This document shows positions 17,006-29,611 of a stretch of DNA of 64,000 nucleotides, in pieces. This stretch comes from Lachnospiraceae bacterium UBA1818. GTDB taxonomy: Bacteria > Bacillota > Clostridia > Lachnospirales > Lachnospiraceae. The position numbers and the translations under genes are program-made. The notes below the pieces were generated by a model, which saw nothing but the letters and a program-made list of their open reading frames with translations, had not been told where the DNA came from and ran no database searches. The DNA is taken from contig CAJFQZ010000002.1 of NCBI GenBank assembly GCA_904419285.1, positions 1-64,000 on the forward strand, written 5' to 3'. Every line of letters starts with the position of its first letter. The stretch's first letter is position 1.

Positions 17006-17057
17006 AAAGGACGTTTCACGACTTCACGAAAGTATCCGTGAAGCGCAAACGTCCTTT
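17006..17057 (-). terminator. Terminator after jag, upstream of mnmE
   Basis: AAAGGACGTTT pairs perfectly with AAACGTCCTTT (17006-17016 with 17047-17057), and an inner TTCACG/CGTGAA helix extends the fold. On the minus strand it follows jag by 36 bases and is trailed by TTTTTAAA. Confidence 0.75.
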
Positions 17058-17093
17058 CGCTTCAAAATCAGGATAAGTTCTTCTTTCTCCCGA

Positions 17094-17945
17094 CTATCTC
17101 TTTAATGTTACGACAACCTTTCTGTAAGGCTCTTCTCCCTCACTGTGGGTCGTCACATATGGATCTGACTGCAGTGCAGAATGGATGATCCTTCTCTCAT
17201 ATGGGTTCATCGGCTCAAGTGCCACCGGCCTTCTTGTCCGTTTTACCTTATGGGCAATATTCTTTGCCAGATGCTTCAGCGTCTCTTCTCTTCTTGCCCG
17301 GTAGTTTTCCGTGTCAAGCTTCACTCTTACATAACCGTCCTGATGCTTGTTAGCCACCCGGTTTGCAAGATACTGGAGCGCATCCAGCGTCTGCCCCCTC
17401 TTTCCGATCAGGATGCCCATGTGCTCGCCTTTCATGTTGATGCTCAGGGCTCCGTCCGCGTCGATCTCAGAGGTGATCTCAACCTCCATCTCCATCGCTG
17501 CAAGTGTATTTTTCAGGAACTCTTCCACTGCCGCGACAGTCCCTTCCTGAACTTCCGCGAGAACTGTCTCCTCCCGCTTCGTCTCTTCTGCCTTTACCGG
17601 TTTTTCTTCTTTTTCTGTTTTTTCCGGCTTCTTTGAAGGCTTAACAGCTTCTTTTTTCTGGCGCTTTTCTGTCTTTTCTTTCTTACGGAAGGCAGGCTCT
17701 TCAGCTTTCTCTTCCTCTTTTACAGGATTTTCTTCCGGAGCAGAGAAAATCTCCGGTTCGGGTTCCGGCTCAGGCTTTCTTCTCGCCTCGATAACAGCCT
17801 GTTTCATCCCGATCCCCAGAAATCCGGGACTTCCTTTTTCAATTACTTCATACTCAATCTTATCGCTGGTAGCACCCAGCTGGATCATTGCTTCTGTGAT
17901 CGCATCATCTACTGTTTTCGCTGATACCCTGATACTGCCATTCAT
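17094..17945 (-). CDS. jag: RNA-binding protein Jag/KhpB (EloR)
   Basis: 283 residues with the expected three parts: Jag-N domain (SIRVSAKTVDDAITEAMIQLGA, and the GSPGFLGIGMKQAVIEAR segment around residue 50), a long Lys/Glu/Pro-rich linker (about 60-140), then KH (MKGEHMGILIGKRGQTLDALQYLANRV, about 175-200) and R3H (NPYERRIIHSALQSD, about 245-260) domains. It binds RNA and in streptococci affects cell elongation. The gene follows yidC in the conserved rpmH-rnpA-yidD-yidC-jag cluster. Confidence 0.93.
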   Translation of the reverse strand: MNGSIRVSAKTVDDAITEAMIQLGATSDKIEYEVIEKGSPGFLGIGMKQAVIEARRKPEPEPEPEIFSAPEENPVKEEEKAEEPAFRKKEKTEKRQKKEAVKPSKKPEKTEKEEKPVKAEETKREETVLAEVQEGTVAAVEEFLKNTLAAMEMEVEITSEIDADGALSINMKGEHMGILIGKRGQTLDALQYLANRVANKHQDGYVRVKLDTENYRARREETLKHLAKNIAHKVKRTRRPVALEPMNPYERRIIHSALQSDPYVTTHSEGEEPYRKVVVTLKR

Positions 17946-18001
17946 CCCGATTCCTTCCTTTCTTATTTGCGGATATATCTATATCCGGTTCAGGCCGACA
18001 A

Positions 18002-19327
18002 CTATTTCTTCTTTTTTCCTTTGCTGCTCTCTTCGCTTTCCTCTTTCGGAAGCTGAGTCTTCTGCCCGCTGTTATAGCGGCTCACGAGATTTGCCTTAGA
18101 TGTAAGACTTCCCGGTTTTGCCTTTTCGCCCATTGCCTGGGCCTTTTTCAGCTTTTCTTCCTTCTCGGCATCGGTGATCGCCGCTCTCTGAGAAGTTCCT
18201 ACATTTCTTGTGCTCGTCGTTGCCATCTTATTGATCTCTTTTGCCGAAGTTCCCTTCTTCTCACGCTTCTTCTGAGCTTTCTTCCGGTTCTCCTCGATCA
18301 TCTCGTCAACAGTCTTACTCTTCAGGTACTTGTTCACGATCACCTGCTGGATACTTCGCACAACCGCACTGGCAACCCAGTAGAGACCAAGTCCCGCCGG
18401 AAGAGAGAAACCGAAGAATACGGAGATCAGCGGCATGGTGTAGGTCATCGTCTTCATGGAATTTGCCATCGGATTGTCCGCATTGTCCATTGCCGATCCG
18501 CTTATGTTCTGTGAGAGCTTAACGCTGATAAACTGCGTAAGGCCTGCCAGGACCGGGATGATGATCGCAAGGATGACTCCCACGACTGCACCCGACGCCA
18601 GAGCGCTTGTCAGAAGGTTCCACGGATGTTCTCCGATATCGATTCCCAGGAAATTGTTAAAATGGGAAACTTCGTTCACCGTGCTCTTTACAAGGTTCTC
18701 CACCTGAGGCATCTTCTCTACAAGTGTGTTCCATGTAGAAGACTGAAATTTATACAGTACCTCCGCCAGATCGCCGGCATTGGAGAAATCATATCCTGAG
18801 GTTACCGCCACAGAATTTGACACTTCCTTCATAATGTCCTCATAACCGGAAACTGACTGGATCTTGTCAACGAGAGGCATGTACACCTCTCTGACTTTCA
18901 TTACATATCTCGGAATATTCTGTACGACCGGATACAGTCCGAACAGAAATACGAGCTGAAAGAGAGAAGGCAGGCATCCGCTCGACATCTTTACTCCGTA
19001 TTTTTCGTACAGATTATTCAGCTCTTCCTGCTGTTTCAGCATGGAAGCCTGATCCTTCTTGCCTTCATATTTTTTCTGAATTTTTCTCTGCTCAGGCGCC
19101 ATAACAGCCTGCATCTTAGTAAACTTCTGCTGCTTGATCGTAAGGGGCATCAAGAGCATGTACACAATAACCGTGAATATGATGATACATACACCGATAT
19201 TGTTAATCCCGATGACGCTCATTACATTGTAAATCGCATTCATGACCTGTCCCAGCAGCCATGAGATCTGCTTTATGATCGGCAGGTCATAAATAGCGCC
19301 GGAAGCTAAAAGTCCATACATTTCCAT
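18002..19327 (-). CDS. yidC: Membrane protein insertase YidC
   Basis: 441 residues, somewhat longer than many Gram-positive YidC. Membrane segments at about 40-60 (GVCIIIFTVIVYMLLMPL), 105-130 (LFQLVFLFGLYPVVQ), a mid segment around 245-270, and 300-325. The cytoplasmic hairpin contains MQAVMAPEQRKIQKKYEGKKD. An insertion of about 90 residues between the second and third membrane segments, and a C-terminal basic tail ending in a run of lysines, are visible. It inserts proteins into the membrane alone or with SecYEG. AAGGAGG lies eight bases before the ATG. There is no lipoprotein signal. Confidence 0.94.
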   Translation of the reverse strand: MEMYGLLASGAIYDLPIIKQISWLLGQVMNAIYNVMSVIGINNIGVCIIIFTVIVYMLLMPLTIKQQKFTKMQAVMAPEQRKIQKKYEGKKDQASMLKQQEELNNLYEKYGVKMSSGCLPSLFQLVFLFGLYPVVQNIPRYVMKVREVYMPLVDKIQSVSGYEDIMKEVSNSVAVTSGYDFSNAGDLAEVLYKFQSSTWNTLVEKMPQVENLVKSTVNEVSHFNNFLGIDIGEHPWNLLTSALASGAVVGVILAIIIPVLAGLTQFISVKLSQNISGSAMDNADNPMANSMKTMTYTMPLISVFFGFSLPAGLGLYWVASAVVRSIQQVIVNKYLKSKTVDEMIEENRKKAQKKREKKGTSAKEINKMATTSTRNVGTSQRAAITDAEKEEKLKKAQAMGEKAKPGSLTSKANLVSRYNSGQKTQLPKEESEESSKGKKKK

Positions 19328-19339
19328 TCCTTATCCTCC

Positions 19340-19552
19340 TTAAGGTACCGGATCATATCCTCCTTTTGAAAATGGATTGCAGCGAAGGATCCTCCAGACA
19401 GCAAGAGCGCCGCCCTTTAATGCACCGTACTTCTCTATCGCCTCTATCCCGTACTGTGAACAGGTCGGATAATATTTACAGGTACTGTATCCTTTCAGTC
19501 CGGACAGATATTTTCTGTAAAATCGGATCATACCGATCAGAATCTGCTTCAA
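19340..19552 (-). CDS. yidD: Membrane protein insertion efficiency factor YidD
   Basis: About 70 residues. The family signature is complete: [13 protein letters not shown], then [24 protein letters not shown], and [18 protein letters not shown] at the end. I chose TTG at 19552 (giving [17 protein letters not shown]) because AAGGAAG stands at a proper distance; GTG codons at 19558 and 19561 are nearer to that site. YidD assists YidC-dependent insertion. Gene order rnpA-yidD-yidC is conserved. Confidence 0.92.
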   Translation of the reverse strand: MKQILIGMIRFYRKYLSGLKGYSTCKYYPTCSQYGIEAIEKYGALKGGALAVWRILRCNPFSKGGYDPVP

Positions 19553-19569
19553 CCGCACCACTTCCTTCT

Positions 19570-19959
19570 CTATATACCTGTATCCGCCGCTTTGTTTTTT
19601 TCTTCTTCTTTCTTCTCCGGCGCAGCAGACACAATCTTATGAAGTTTTCCGAGGTGGATCAGCGCGCTCTCAATACTACGATAATCTCTGCCCCGCGCAC
19701 TCGTTCTCGCTATCACTATTATATCAAACCCACATCGGAATTTTTCTTCTGATATTCTATAGCTCTCTCTGATCAGACGTGTCAGGCGGTGCCTTACAAC
19801 GCTGTTCCCTACTTTTTTGCTCACTGAGATCCCAAGCCTGTTCTTCTCCGTTCCATTCGGATGTACATACATCACCAGGAGGGTGTTTGCGTAGGATCTT
19901 CCATTCCTGTATACGATCTGAAAATCTTTATTTTTCTTTAAAGATTCTGAAAATTTCAT
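19570..19959 (-). CDS. rnpA: Ribonuclease P protein component
   Basis: About 129 residues from the ATG at 19959 ([32 protein letters not shown]). The conserved RNA-binding segment [27 protein letters not shown] is present in the usual place. It is the protein cofactor of RNase P, which trims the 5' ends of tRNA precursors. The C-terminal tail is rich in Lys and Glu. GAGGG precedes the start; a TTG four codons upstream is possible. The gene lies just downstream of rpmH. Confidence 0.94.
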   Translation of the reverse strand: MKFSESLKKNKDFQIVYRNGRSYANTLLVMYVHPNGTEKNRLGISVSKKVGNSVVRHRLTRLIRESYRISEEKFRCGFDIIVIARTSARGRDYRSIESALIHLGKLHKIVSAAPEKKEEEKNKAADTGI

Positions 19960-19998
19960 CAATACCCTCAACTAACTGTAGAACTTTAGATAGAAGAA

Positions 19999-20020
19999 AA
20001 GGCCACATAGATGCGGCCTT
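19999..20020 (-). terminator. Short hairpin with T-tract at the end of rpmH
   Basis: AAGGCC pairs with GGCCTT around a ten-base loop and is followed on the minus strand by TTTTCTTCT. It overlaps the rpmH stop codon and lies before rnpA, so it may attenuate readthrough into rnpA. Confidence 0.5.
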
Positions 20021-20129
20021 AAGCTGATAACTGTTTTCTTCCTTTTGCTCTTCTGGCAGCCAATACTTTTCTTCCGCCTGGTGTGCTCTTAGATCTGGAT
20101 CTTTTCTTCGGCTGAAATGTCATCTTCAT
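20019..20129 (-). CDS. rpmH: Ribosomal protein L34, with an eight-residue internal gap
   Basis: 36 residues, MKMTFQPKKRSRSK followed directly by STPGGRKVLAARRAKGRKQLSA. L34 is normally 44-47 residues, and clostridial versions read KKRSR(A/S)KVHGFR(A/S)RMSTPGGRKVL; the VHGFRxRM block is exactly missing, an in-frame loss of 24 bases. The ribosome binding site GGGAGGTG lies a few bases upstream of ATG 20129 and both ends are normal, and the gene is in its usual place upstream of rnpA. L34 contacts 23S rRNA in the large subunit. This could be a natural deletion or a sequence or assembly error. Confidence 0.88.
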   Translation of the reverse strand: MKMTFQPKKRSRSKSTPGGRKVLAARRAKGRKQLSA

Positions 20130-20432
20130 TCTCATACACCTCCCTTTGACTGCTATACTTTATAATAAAGTATTCACAATAATTAACTTGTTCTTTTCCA
20201 TATCTTTACTCAGAAAGACACGCACTTTATTATAGTGAAAAAATACCTATAAGTCAAGCAAAATCAAGGCTTTCAGAAAAATTTAGGCTGCGGGCAGGCC
20301 ATGCTGCCCGGATACGATGCCGCACGGCTGCTCCCGGCACAGATGCCCTGTGGAAAATATCCGCGGAATATTTCAGAATGTGTATAACAGAAATTTCCTT
20401 TATCTACGGCGTTTCAGACAGATTTCATCCCG

Positions 20433-20497
20433 TTTTCCACAGCCTGTCTGCATAGTTATCCACAAGTTATCAACAAATGTGGATAACTTGTGGATAA
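20433..20497. other. oriC part 1: DnaA-box cluster upstream of dnaA
   Basis: DnaA boxes TTATCCACA at 20456-20464, TTATCAACA at 20467-20475, and TGTGGATAA (reverse) at 20478-20486 and 20489-20497. A weaker TTTTCCACA lies at 20433. A stretch of AT-rich DNA (20510-20690) with ATAAACC/GGTTTAT repeats follows. The remainder of 20130-20692 holds the divergent rpmH promoter region and no gene. Confidence 0.88.
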
Positions 20498-20605
20498 CTC
20501 CTGTATAACGCCAAAATAACATGTAGAAAAAACAAAATTTTGTTCATAAACCTTCTGAATACAAGGGTTTATTGTGTTTATAAAGTTATGAACACTCATT
20601 TTTCG

Positions 20606-20634
20606 TTGCTTATAAACCTGTTTTGATGTAAAAT
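20606..20634 (+). promoter_or_regulatory. Probable dnaA promoter
   Basis: TTGCTT and TAAAAT are separated by 17 bases. The leader contains a small hairpin (AGAGAGAT at 20640-20647 with ATCTCTCT at 20659-20666) before the GGAG ribosome binding site of dnaA. Confidence 0.55.
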
Positions 20635-20692
20635 GTAGGAGAGAGATTATGCCTTTATATCTCTCTATTCTATTGATTAGGAGTTACTTTCG

Positions 20693-22063
20693 ATGAACAT
20701 TGTAGAACAAAACTGGGATCAGATACTTAATAAGATGAAGCTGGAATACTGCTCATCCAACATTTCATATAATACCTGGATCGCGCCTCTCACTGTGTAC
20801 GAGGTGAAGGATAATACTGTGTATATCCTTGTAAAACTGAGGGCGAGCCTGGAACACATCGAGGAAAAATATCTGCTTCCTTTTAAGGTCTGCATTGCCG
20901 AAGTGACGGGGATTGAATATGAAGTCGCGTTTGTCACGGACAATCAGACCGTCATACAGGAAAAGAAAGAAAACACAGTAAGAAGGAACAGGGTCAATGC
21001 CATCTATGAAAAGGCGAACCTGAATCCGAAATATACATTTGACACCTTCGTTGTCGGCAGCAACAATAACTTTGCCCATGCCGCGTCGCTCGCGGTGGCC
21101 GAATCTCCCGGGGAGATCTACAATCCCCTCTTTATATATGGAGGTGTCGGGCTTGGAAAGACCCATCTTATGCATTCCATCGCCCACTTTATTCTTGAGA
21201 ATGATCCTTCGAAGAAGGTTCTATATGTAACCAGTGAGACCTTCACCAACGAACTGATCGACGCCCTGAAAGTCGGTAAAAACGGCAATGAGCTTGCCAT
21301 GACGACTTTCCGCGAGAAGTACCGTAACAACGATGTGCTTCTGATCGACGATATCCAGTTTATTATAGGTAAGGAAAGTACACAGGAAGAGTTCTTCCAT
21401 ACTTTTAATCATCTGCATGTGTCGGGCAAGCAGATCATCATCTCCAGCGATAAGCCTCCGAAGGACATCGAGACTCTGGAGGCAAGGCTGAGGACCCGGT
21501 TCGAGTGGGGCCTGATCGCAGATATCTCTTCTCCGGACTATGAAACAAGGATGGCGATCCTCCGGAAGAAGGAAGAACTGGACGGACTCGAGAGATATCA
21601 CATCCCGGATGAAGTCATGCAGTATATTGCCAACAACATCAAATCCAACATCCGTGAGCTCGAGGGATCTCTCAATAAGCTGATCGCGCTCTCCAACCTG
21701 GAGAACAAGCCCATCGATATCCCGCTGGCGGCTGAAGCGCTCAAGGACATGATCTCTCCGGACAATACGAGAGTCATCACGCCCGAGCTCATCATGGAAG
21801 TCGTCTCAGAGCACTTTAACGTGCCTGTTGCGGAACTGAAAGGAAAGAAGAGGAACGCAGAAATCGTTCTTCCGCGCCAGATCGTAATGTATCTGTGCCG
21901 CAATATGACGGATACTCCCCTGAAATCCATCGGAGTACTGCTCGGAGGAAAGGATCATGCCTCTATCAGCCACGGCGTCAAGAAGATCGAGAATGACCTG
22001 AAGACAGACGAGGCGCTTAATAATACAGTGAATATTATAAAGAAGAAGATCAATCCGGTCTGA
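20693..22063 (+). CDS. dnaA: Chromosomal replication initiator DnaA
   Basis: 456 residues. Domain I (to about 80) begins WDQILNKMKLEYCSSNISYNTWIAPL; a short linker follows; the AAA+ domain shows Walker A GGVGLGKTH at about 149-157 and Walker B VLLIDDIQF near 216; the arginine-rich RLRTRFEWGLIADI contains the sensor/box VII arginine. Domain IV has the DNA-binding signature GGKDHASISHGVKKIE at about 417-432. It binds the clusters on both sides of its own gene and opens the origin. AGGAG precedes ATG. Confidence 0.98.
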   Translation: MNIVEQNWDQILNKMKLEYCSSNISYNTWIAPLTVYEVKDNTVYILVKLRASLEHIEEKYLLPFKVCIAEVTGIEYEVAFVTDNQTVIQEKKENTVRRNRVNAIYEKANLNPKYTFDTFVVGSNNNFAHAASLAVAESPGEIYNPLFIYGGVGLGKTHLMHSIAHFILENDPSKKVLYVTSETFTNELIDALKVGKNGNELAMTTFREKYRNNDVLLIDDIQFIIGKESTQEEFFHTFNHLHVSGKQIIISSDKPPKDIETLEARLRTRFEWGLIADISSPDYETRMAILRKKEELDGLERYHIPDEVMQYIANNIKSNIRELEGSLNKLIALSNLENKPIDIPLAAEALKDMISPDNTRVITPELIMEVVSEHFNVPVAELKGKKRNAEIVLPRQIVMYLCRNMTDTPLKSIGVLLGGKDHASISHGVKKIENDLKTDEALNNTVNIIKKKINPV

Positions 22064-22100
22064 GCTTCATAAAAACCGGAATGTTAATATCTTCTCAGAA

Positions 22101-22360
22101 TGTTGATAACTATGTAGAAAAATTGTGGATTCCACTGTGAAAACTATGAGGATAATTAAATACGGCTTTTCGGCCCATTTTTTATCCCCACGCTTTCAAC
22201 AGCCTGCCTTCACACAATCTACAGAGTTATCAAACCGGACAAACCCTTATTTTTCAAGGGCTGGAGGCACTTATGAACATATTCACAGCCCCTAATAATA
22301 AGACTACGGAACTGTTTTATTTATATATTTATAAAATGCGCCGCCGGAACTTTATCCACA
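22101..22360. other. oriC part 2: DnaA boxes between dnaA and dnaN
   Basis: TGTTGATAA at 22101-22109, TTATCCCCA at 22182-22190, TTATCAAAC near 22227 and the consensus TTATCCACA at 22352-22360 lie in the 330-bp noncoding gap. An AT-rich tract (22310-22335) adjoins the last box and could be the unwinding region. Together with the cluster at 20433-20497 this makes a bipartite origin around dnaA. Confidence 0.75.
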
Positions 22361-22393
22361 CCCCCGGGGCAGAGCGAAAGGAGTTATCTTCAA

Positions 22394-23503
22394 ATGAAAA
22401 TTGTTTGCACGAAATCTAATCTGGCAAAAGGAGTCAGCATCGTATCCAAGGCAGTGCCGTCGAAGACGACAATGCCGATCCTGGAATGTATTCTGATCGA
22501 TGCTTCAACTGATGTAGTGAAGCTGACGGCCAATGATATGGAGCTCGGGATCGAGACGACGATCGACGGAGAGATCGCAGAGAGAGGGATCATCGCACTG
22601 AACGCCAGGATATTTTCCGAGATCGTCAGAAAGCTTCCTGACAATGATGTCACGATTGAGACAGACTCTGACAGCCAGGTCATGATCACCTGTGAGAAGG
22701 CGAAGTTCAATATCGCAGCACAGTCGGGAGAAGATTTCTCCTACCTGCCGGCAGTAGAGAAGGACGATTTTATTACTGTTTCCGAGTTTACCCTGAAAGA
22801 AGTGATCAGACAGACGATCTTTTCGATCGCAGATAATGATACGAACAAGATGATGACAGGAGAACTCTTTGAGATCGATGACAATGTACTGAAGGTCGTA
22901 TCTCTTGACGGACACAGGATCTCGATCAGAAAGATCGAGCTGAAGGATTCTTATCAGCCGAAGAAGGTGATCGTTCCCGGAAAGACTCTTCAGGAGATCA
23001 GCAAGATCATCGGAGGAGAGGCGGAAGCGGACGTAGATATCTCATTTACGAGAAATCATATCGTATTTGAATTTGACAGGACGGTCGTTGTTTCCCGGCT
23101 GATCGAGGGAGAGTACTTCAGGATCGATCAGATGCTCTCGAGTGATTATGAGACAAAAGTAAGGATCAATAAGAGAGAGCTGCTGAACTGTATCGACCGT
23201 GCGACTCTTCTGATCAAGGAGGGCGATAAGAAGCCGATCATTATAGACATCAGGGATGAATCCATGGAACTTAAGATCAAATCTCAGTTCGGATCCATGG
23301 ACGAGGTGATCCTGTGCACGAAGGAAGGCAAGGATCTCCTGATCGGATTCAACCCGAAATTCCTCATCGATGCGCTCAGAGTCATCGATGACGAGGAAGT
23401 GGATCTCTATTTCATGAATGCGAAAGCTCCGTGCTTTATCAAAGATGAGACGCAGAGCTATATCTACCTGATCCTTCCCGTCAACTTCAACGCGGCGGTT
23501 TAA
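22394..23503 (+). CDS. dnaN: DNA polymerase III beta subunit (sliding clamp)
   Basis: 369 residues, the normal length for a three-domain clamp that encircles DNA and tethers polymerase III and many repair proteins. Begins MKIVCTKSNLAKGVSIVSKAVPSKTTMPILECILI and ends YIYLILPVNFNAAV, a variant of the usual C-terminal PMR(L/V) motif region. A GGAG ribosome binding site precedes ATG. First gene of the dnaN-rlbA-recF-gyrB run. Confidence 0.97.
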   Translation: MKIVCTKSNLAKGVSIVSKAVPSKTTMPILECILIDASTDVVKLTANDMELGIETTIDGEIAERGIIALNARIFSEIVRKLPDNDVTIETDSDSQVMITCEKAKFNIAAQSGEDFSYLPAVEKDDFITVSEFTLKEVIRQTIFSIADNDTNKMMTGELFEIDDNVLKVVSLDGHRISIRKIELKDSYQPKKVIVPGKTLQEISKIIGGEAEADVDISFTRNHIVFEFDRTVVVSRLIEGEYFRIDQMLSSDYETKVRINKRELLNCIDRATLLIKEGDKKPIIIDIRDESMELKIKSQFGSMDEVILCTKEGKDLLIGFNPKFLIDALRVIDDEEVDLYFMNAKAPCFIKDETQSYIYLILPVNFNAAV

Positions 23504-23535
23504 GAGGACGGGAAACACAAGGAGGAATTGAGAGT

Positions 23536-23760
23536 ATGGAAATATTCAGACTGCGCCCCGGAGATGAATTCATCAGGCTGGGGCAGTTATTGAAGGCGGC
23601 GGGAGCTGCCGGGAACGGAGTGGAAGCGAAGGAGATGATCCAGGACGGACAGGTCTCAGTCAACGGTGAGACTGAGACGAGAAGAGGAAGAAAGCTCTAC
23701 TCCGGAGATACTGCTTCCTGCGGCGGCAGGGAATTTAAAATTGAAAAAGAGCAGGAATAA
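23536..23760 (+). CDS. rlbA: S4-domain protein RlbA (YaaA family)
   Basis: 74 residues. An S4-type RNA-binding fold is visible: FIRLGQLLKAAGAAGNGVEAKEMIQDGQVSVNGETETRRGRKLYSGD. The gene between dnaN and recF encodes this small RNA-binding protein in most Firmicutes, and it has been linked to ribosome assembly. The 32-bp gap to dnaN contains AAGGAGGAAT. Confidence 0.9.
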   Translation: MEIFRLRPGDEFIRLGQLLKAAGAAGNGVEAKEMIQDGQVSVNGETETRRGRKLYSGDTASCGGREFKIEKEQE

Positions 23761-23787
23761 GTGTAGAATAGTGACGATGGAAAAAAT

Positions 23788-26825
<3,038 letters not shown>

Positions 26826-26941
26826 CATTTTACAGCGAAGGGTCCCTGGTGTTCCTGCGTCAGAAATCGAGTTCACCTGATTTCCTTTCACCTGAATATC
26901 AGGAAGGCCGGAGCTGGGAAAACGCGAAAAGGAGATAAGCA

Positions 26942-29455
26942 ATGGAAGATAATATTTTTGATAAAGTCCATGAGGTAGACCTGAAAAAAACGATGGAGAT
27001 TTCCTACATCGATTATGCCATGAGCGTTATCGCTTCCCGTGCCCTCCCGGATGTGAGGGACGGCCTGAAGCCGGTGCAGAGAAGGATCCTCTACTCCATG
27101 ATCGAACTGAACAACGGTCCCGACAAACCGCATCGTAAGTGCGCGCGTATCGTCGGTGATACAATGGGTAAATATCATCCCCACGGAGACAGCTCCATCT
27201 ACGGAGCTCTTGTCAATCTTGCGCAGGAATGGTCCACAAGATATCCGCTCGTGGACGGTCATGGAAACTTCGGTTCCGTGGACGGCGACGGCGCTGCGGC
27301 GATGCGTTATACAGAGGCGCGTCTGAGCAGGATCTCCATGGAGATGACGGCGGACATCAACAAGGATACCGTTGATTTTGCCCCCAACTTTGACGAGACG
27401 GAGAAGGAGCCGACTGTGCTTCCTTCCAGATTTCCGAATCTTCTCGTAAACGGTACATCCGGTATTGCGGTCGGTATGGCGACGAATATCCCGCCGCATA
27501 ATCTGCGGGAGGTCATTGCTGCGGTGGTAAGGATCATCGACGATCAGATCGAGGACAAGGGAGAGACCACCATTGAGGAAATACTGAAGATCATCAAAGG
27601 ACCGGATTTCCCCACAGGGGCGGAGATCCTCGGGACAAGAGGAATCGAGGAGGCTTACAGGACCGGACGCGGAAAGATCCGTGTGCGCGCGATCACAAAC
27701 ATCGAGCCGATGAACAACGGCAAGAACAGGATTATCGTGACCGAGCTGCCGTTTATGGTGAATAAGGCAAGGCTCATCGAGAAGATCGCGGAGCTTGTGA
27801 GAGATAAAAAGATTGACGGAATCACAGACTTGAGTGACCAGTCCAGCAGAGAGGGAATGAGGATCTGTATTGAACTGCGGCGCGATGTGAACCCGAATGT
27901 CATCCTGAACCAGCTGTATAAGCATACACAGCTCCAGGATACGTTCGGTGTGATCATGCTCGCCCTCGTGAACAATCAGCCGAAGGTCATGAACATTCTT
28001 GATATGCTTCAGTATTACCTGAAGCATCAGGAGGATGTTGTCACAAGAAGGACGAAATACGATCTCAACAAAGCGGAGGAGAGAGCCCATATCCTGCAGG
28101 GTCTGCTCATCGCGCTTGACAATATCGATGAAGTGATCCGGATCATCCGCGGATCCAAGACTGTCCAGATCGCAAAATCCGAGTTGATAGAGAGGTTCGG
28201 ACTGTCTGACGCCCAGGCCCAGGCAATCGTTGACATGCGTCTTCGTGCTCTGACAGGTCTGGAGAGAGAGAAGATCGAGAACGAGTACGCCGAGCTTGAA
28301 AAGAAGATCGAGGAACTGAAGGCAATCCTTGCTGACCGCAGGCTTCTTCTCGGTGTGATCAAAAAAGAAATCCTTGTCATCTCGGAAAAATACGGGGATG
28401 ACAGAAGGACACGCATCGGATACGATGAGTTTGATATCTCCATGGAAGACCTGATCCCGAGAGAAAATGTGGTGATCACTGTGACCAACATGGGATATAT
28501 CAAGCGGATGAGCATGGATACTTTCAAGAGACAGAACAGAGGCGGCAAGGGAATCAAGGGAATGCAGACTCTTGAGGACGACTTTATCAGAGAACTGTTC
28601 ATCACGACAAGCCACCATTACATCATGTTCTTTACGAATAGGGGCCGTGTATACAGGCTGAAGGCATATGAGATCCCGGAGGCCGGAAGGACAGCGAGAG
28701 GAACTGCCATCATTAATCTCCTGCAGCTTATGCCGGAGGAGAAGATCACGGCAACGATCCCGATCTATGAATATGAGGAAGGCAAATACCTGTTCATGGC
28801 GACACAGAAAGGTCTCGTGAAGAAGACTCCGATCGGCGAATATGCGAACGTGAGAAAGAACGGACTCGCGGCGATCGTGCTCAGAGAGGACGATCTCCTC
28901 ATCAATGTCAAAGTCACGGACAATGATCAGGATGTGCTCCTTGTCACAAAATACGGACAGTGTATCCGGTTCAGTGAGAAGGATGTGCGTTCCACGGGCC
29001 GGGTTTCCATGGGAGTGCGCGGCATGAACTTAAGCGACGGAGACGAAGTGATAGGCATGCAGGTAAGCAGCCAGGGCAGATATATGCTCATCGTATCTGA
29101 AAAGGGAATGGGCAAGCTGACTGCCATGGATGAGTTCACAAGCCAGAACAGAGGCGGCAAGGGAGTCAAGTGCTACAAGATCACCGAAAAGACCGGAAAT
29201 GTGGTCGGAATGAAGGCTGTGGATGAAGACAGCGAGATTATGATCATCAACACGGAAGGAATCGTCATCCGCATGAAGTGTTCGGATATTTCCGTATACG
29301 GAAGGATCACTTCTGGAGTGAAGCTGATCAATCTGCCGGGAAATGACAAGGTGGCGAGCGTTGCGAAAGTGAGAAAAGCTTCCGCGGAGATCGACGGAGA
29401 ACAGGTTGAGATTTCCGAAGAGGGCGAGGAAGAACAGAACCCAGAAAATAGATAA
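26942..29455 (+). CDS. gyrA: DNA gyrase subunit A
   Basis: 837 residues. The breakage-reunion domain has the catalytic tyrosine in [11 protein letters not shown] (about 123) and the quinolone-region motif [10 protein letters not shown], in which the position equal to E. coli Asp87 is Gly. The C-terminal pinwheel has two GyrA-box-like motifs, [10 protein letters not shown] (about 531) and [10 protein letters not shown] (about 735), in place of a single QRRGGKG. The tail is acidic. The 116-bp gap to gyrB contains a separate ribosome binding site. A strong terminator follows. Confidence 0.95.
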   Translation: MEDNIFDKVHEVDLKKTMEISYIDYAMSVIASRALPDVRDGLKPVQRRILYSMIELNNGPDKPHRKCARIVGDTMGKYHPHGDSSIYGALVNLAQEWSTRYPLVDGHGNFGSVDGDGAAAMRYTEARLSRISMEMTADINKDTVDFAPNFDETEKEPTVLPSRFPNLLVNGTSGIAVGMATNIPPHNLREVIAAVVRIIDDQIEDKGETTIEEILKIIKGPDFPTGAEILGTRGIEEAYRTGRGKIRVRAITNIEPMNNGKNRIIVTELPFMVNKARLIEKIAELVRDKKIDGITDLSDQSSREGMRICIELRRDVNPNVILNQLYKHTQLQDTFGVIMLALVNNQPKVMNILDMLQYYLKHQEDVVTRRTKYDLNKAEERAHILQGLLIALDNIDEVIRIIRGSKTVQIAKSELIERFGLSDAQAQAIVDMRLRALTGLEREKIENEYAELEKKIEELKAILADRRLLLGVIKKEILVISEKYGDDRRTRIGYDEFDISMEDLIPRENVVITVTNMGYIKRMSMDTFKRQNRGGKGIKGMQTLEDDFIRELFITTSHHYIMFFTNRGRVYRLKAYEIPEAGRTARGTAIINLLQLMPEEKITATIPIYEYEEGKYLFMATQKGLVKKTPIGEYANVRKNGLAAIVLREDDLLINVKVTDNDQDVLLVTKYGQCIRFSEKDVRSTGRVSMGVRGMNLSDGDEVIGMQVSSQGRYMLIVSEKGMGKLTAMDEFTSQNRGGKGVKCYKITEKTGNVVGMKAVDEDSEIMIINTEGIVIRMKCSDISVYGRITSGVKLINLPGNDKVASVAKVRKASAEIDGEQVEISEEGEEEQNPENR

Positions 29456-29474
29456 ACTGATGTGAAGACAGATA

Positions 29475-29523
29475 AGAGACCGGGCGTGACTGTCCAGAAA
29501 AAGGACAGCCGCGCCCGGTCTCT
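29475..29523 (+). terminator. Strong terminator after gyrA
   Basis: AGAGACCGGGCG pairs with CGCCCGGTCTCT (12 bp), with an inner TGTCC/GGACA helix, followed by CACTTTTTT. Confidence 0.9.
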
Positions 29524-29554
29524 CACTTTTTTCAGCTGGATCCTCAAGGATTTA

Positions 29555-29611
29555 TATTGAAAAAGAATACCAATTTATTGAAAAACAATAAAAATATATT
29601 GACAAATAATA
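29555..29611. repeat. Three 15-bp direct repeats with exact 21-bp spacing
   Basis: TATTGAAAAAGAATA (29555), TATTGAAAAACAATA (29576) and TATTGACAAATAATA (29597) follow each other at 21-bp steps, so they lie on the same DNA face. The third overlaps the -35 box of the promoter that follows. They are good candidates for an operator, possibly bound by the small XRE protein encoded in the operon. Confidence 0.75.

Noticed and set aside
26888-28618. 576-codon open frame on the minus strand
   Set aside because: Antisense to gyrA, with a composition typical of a mirror frame and no recognisable domain or ribosome binding site.
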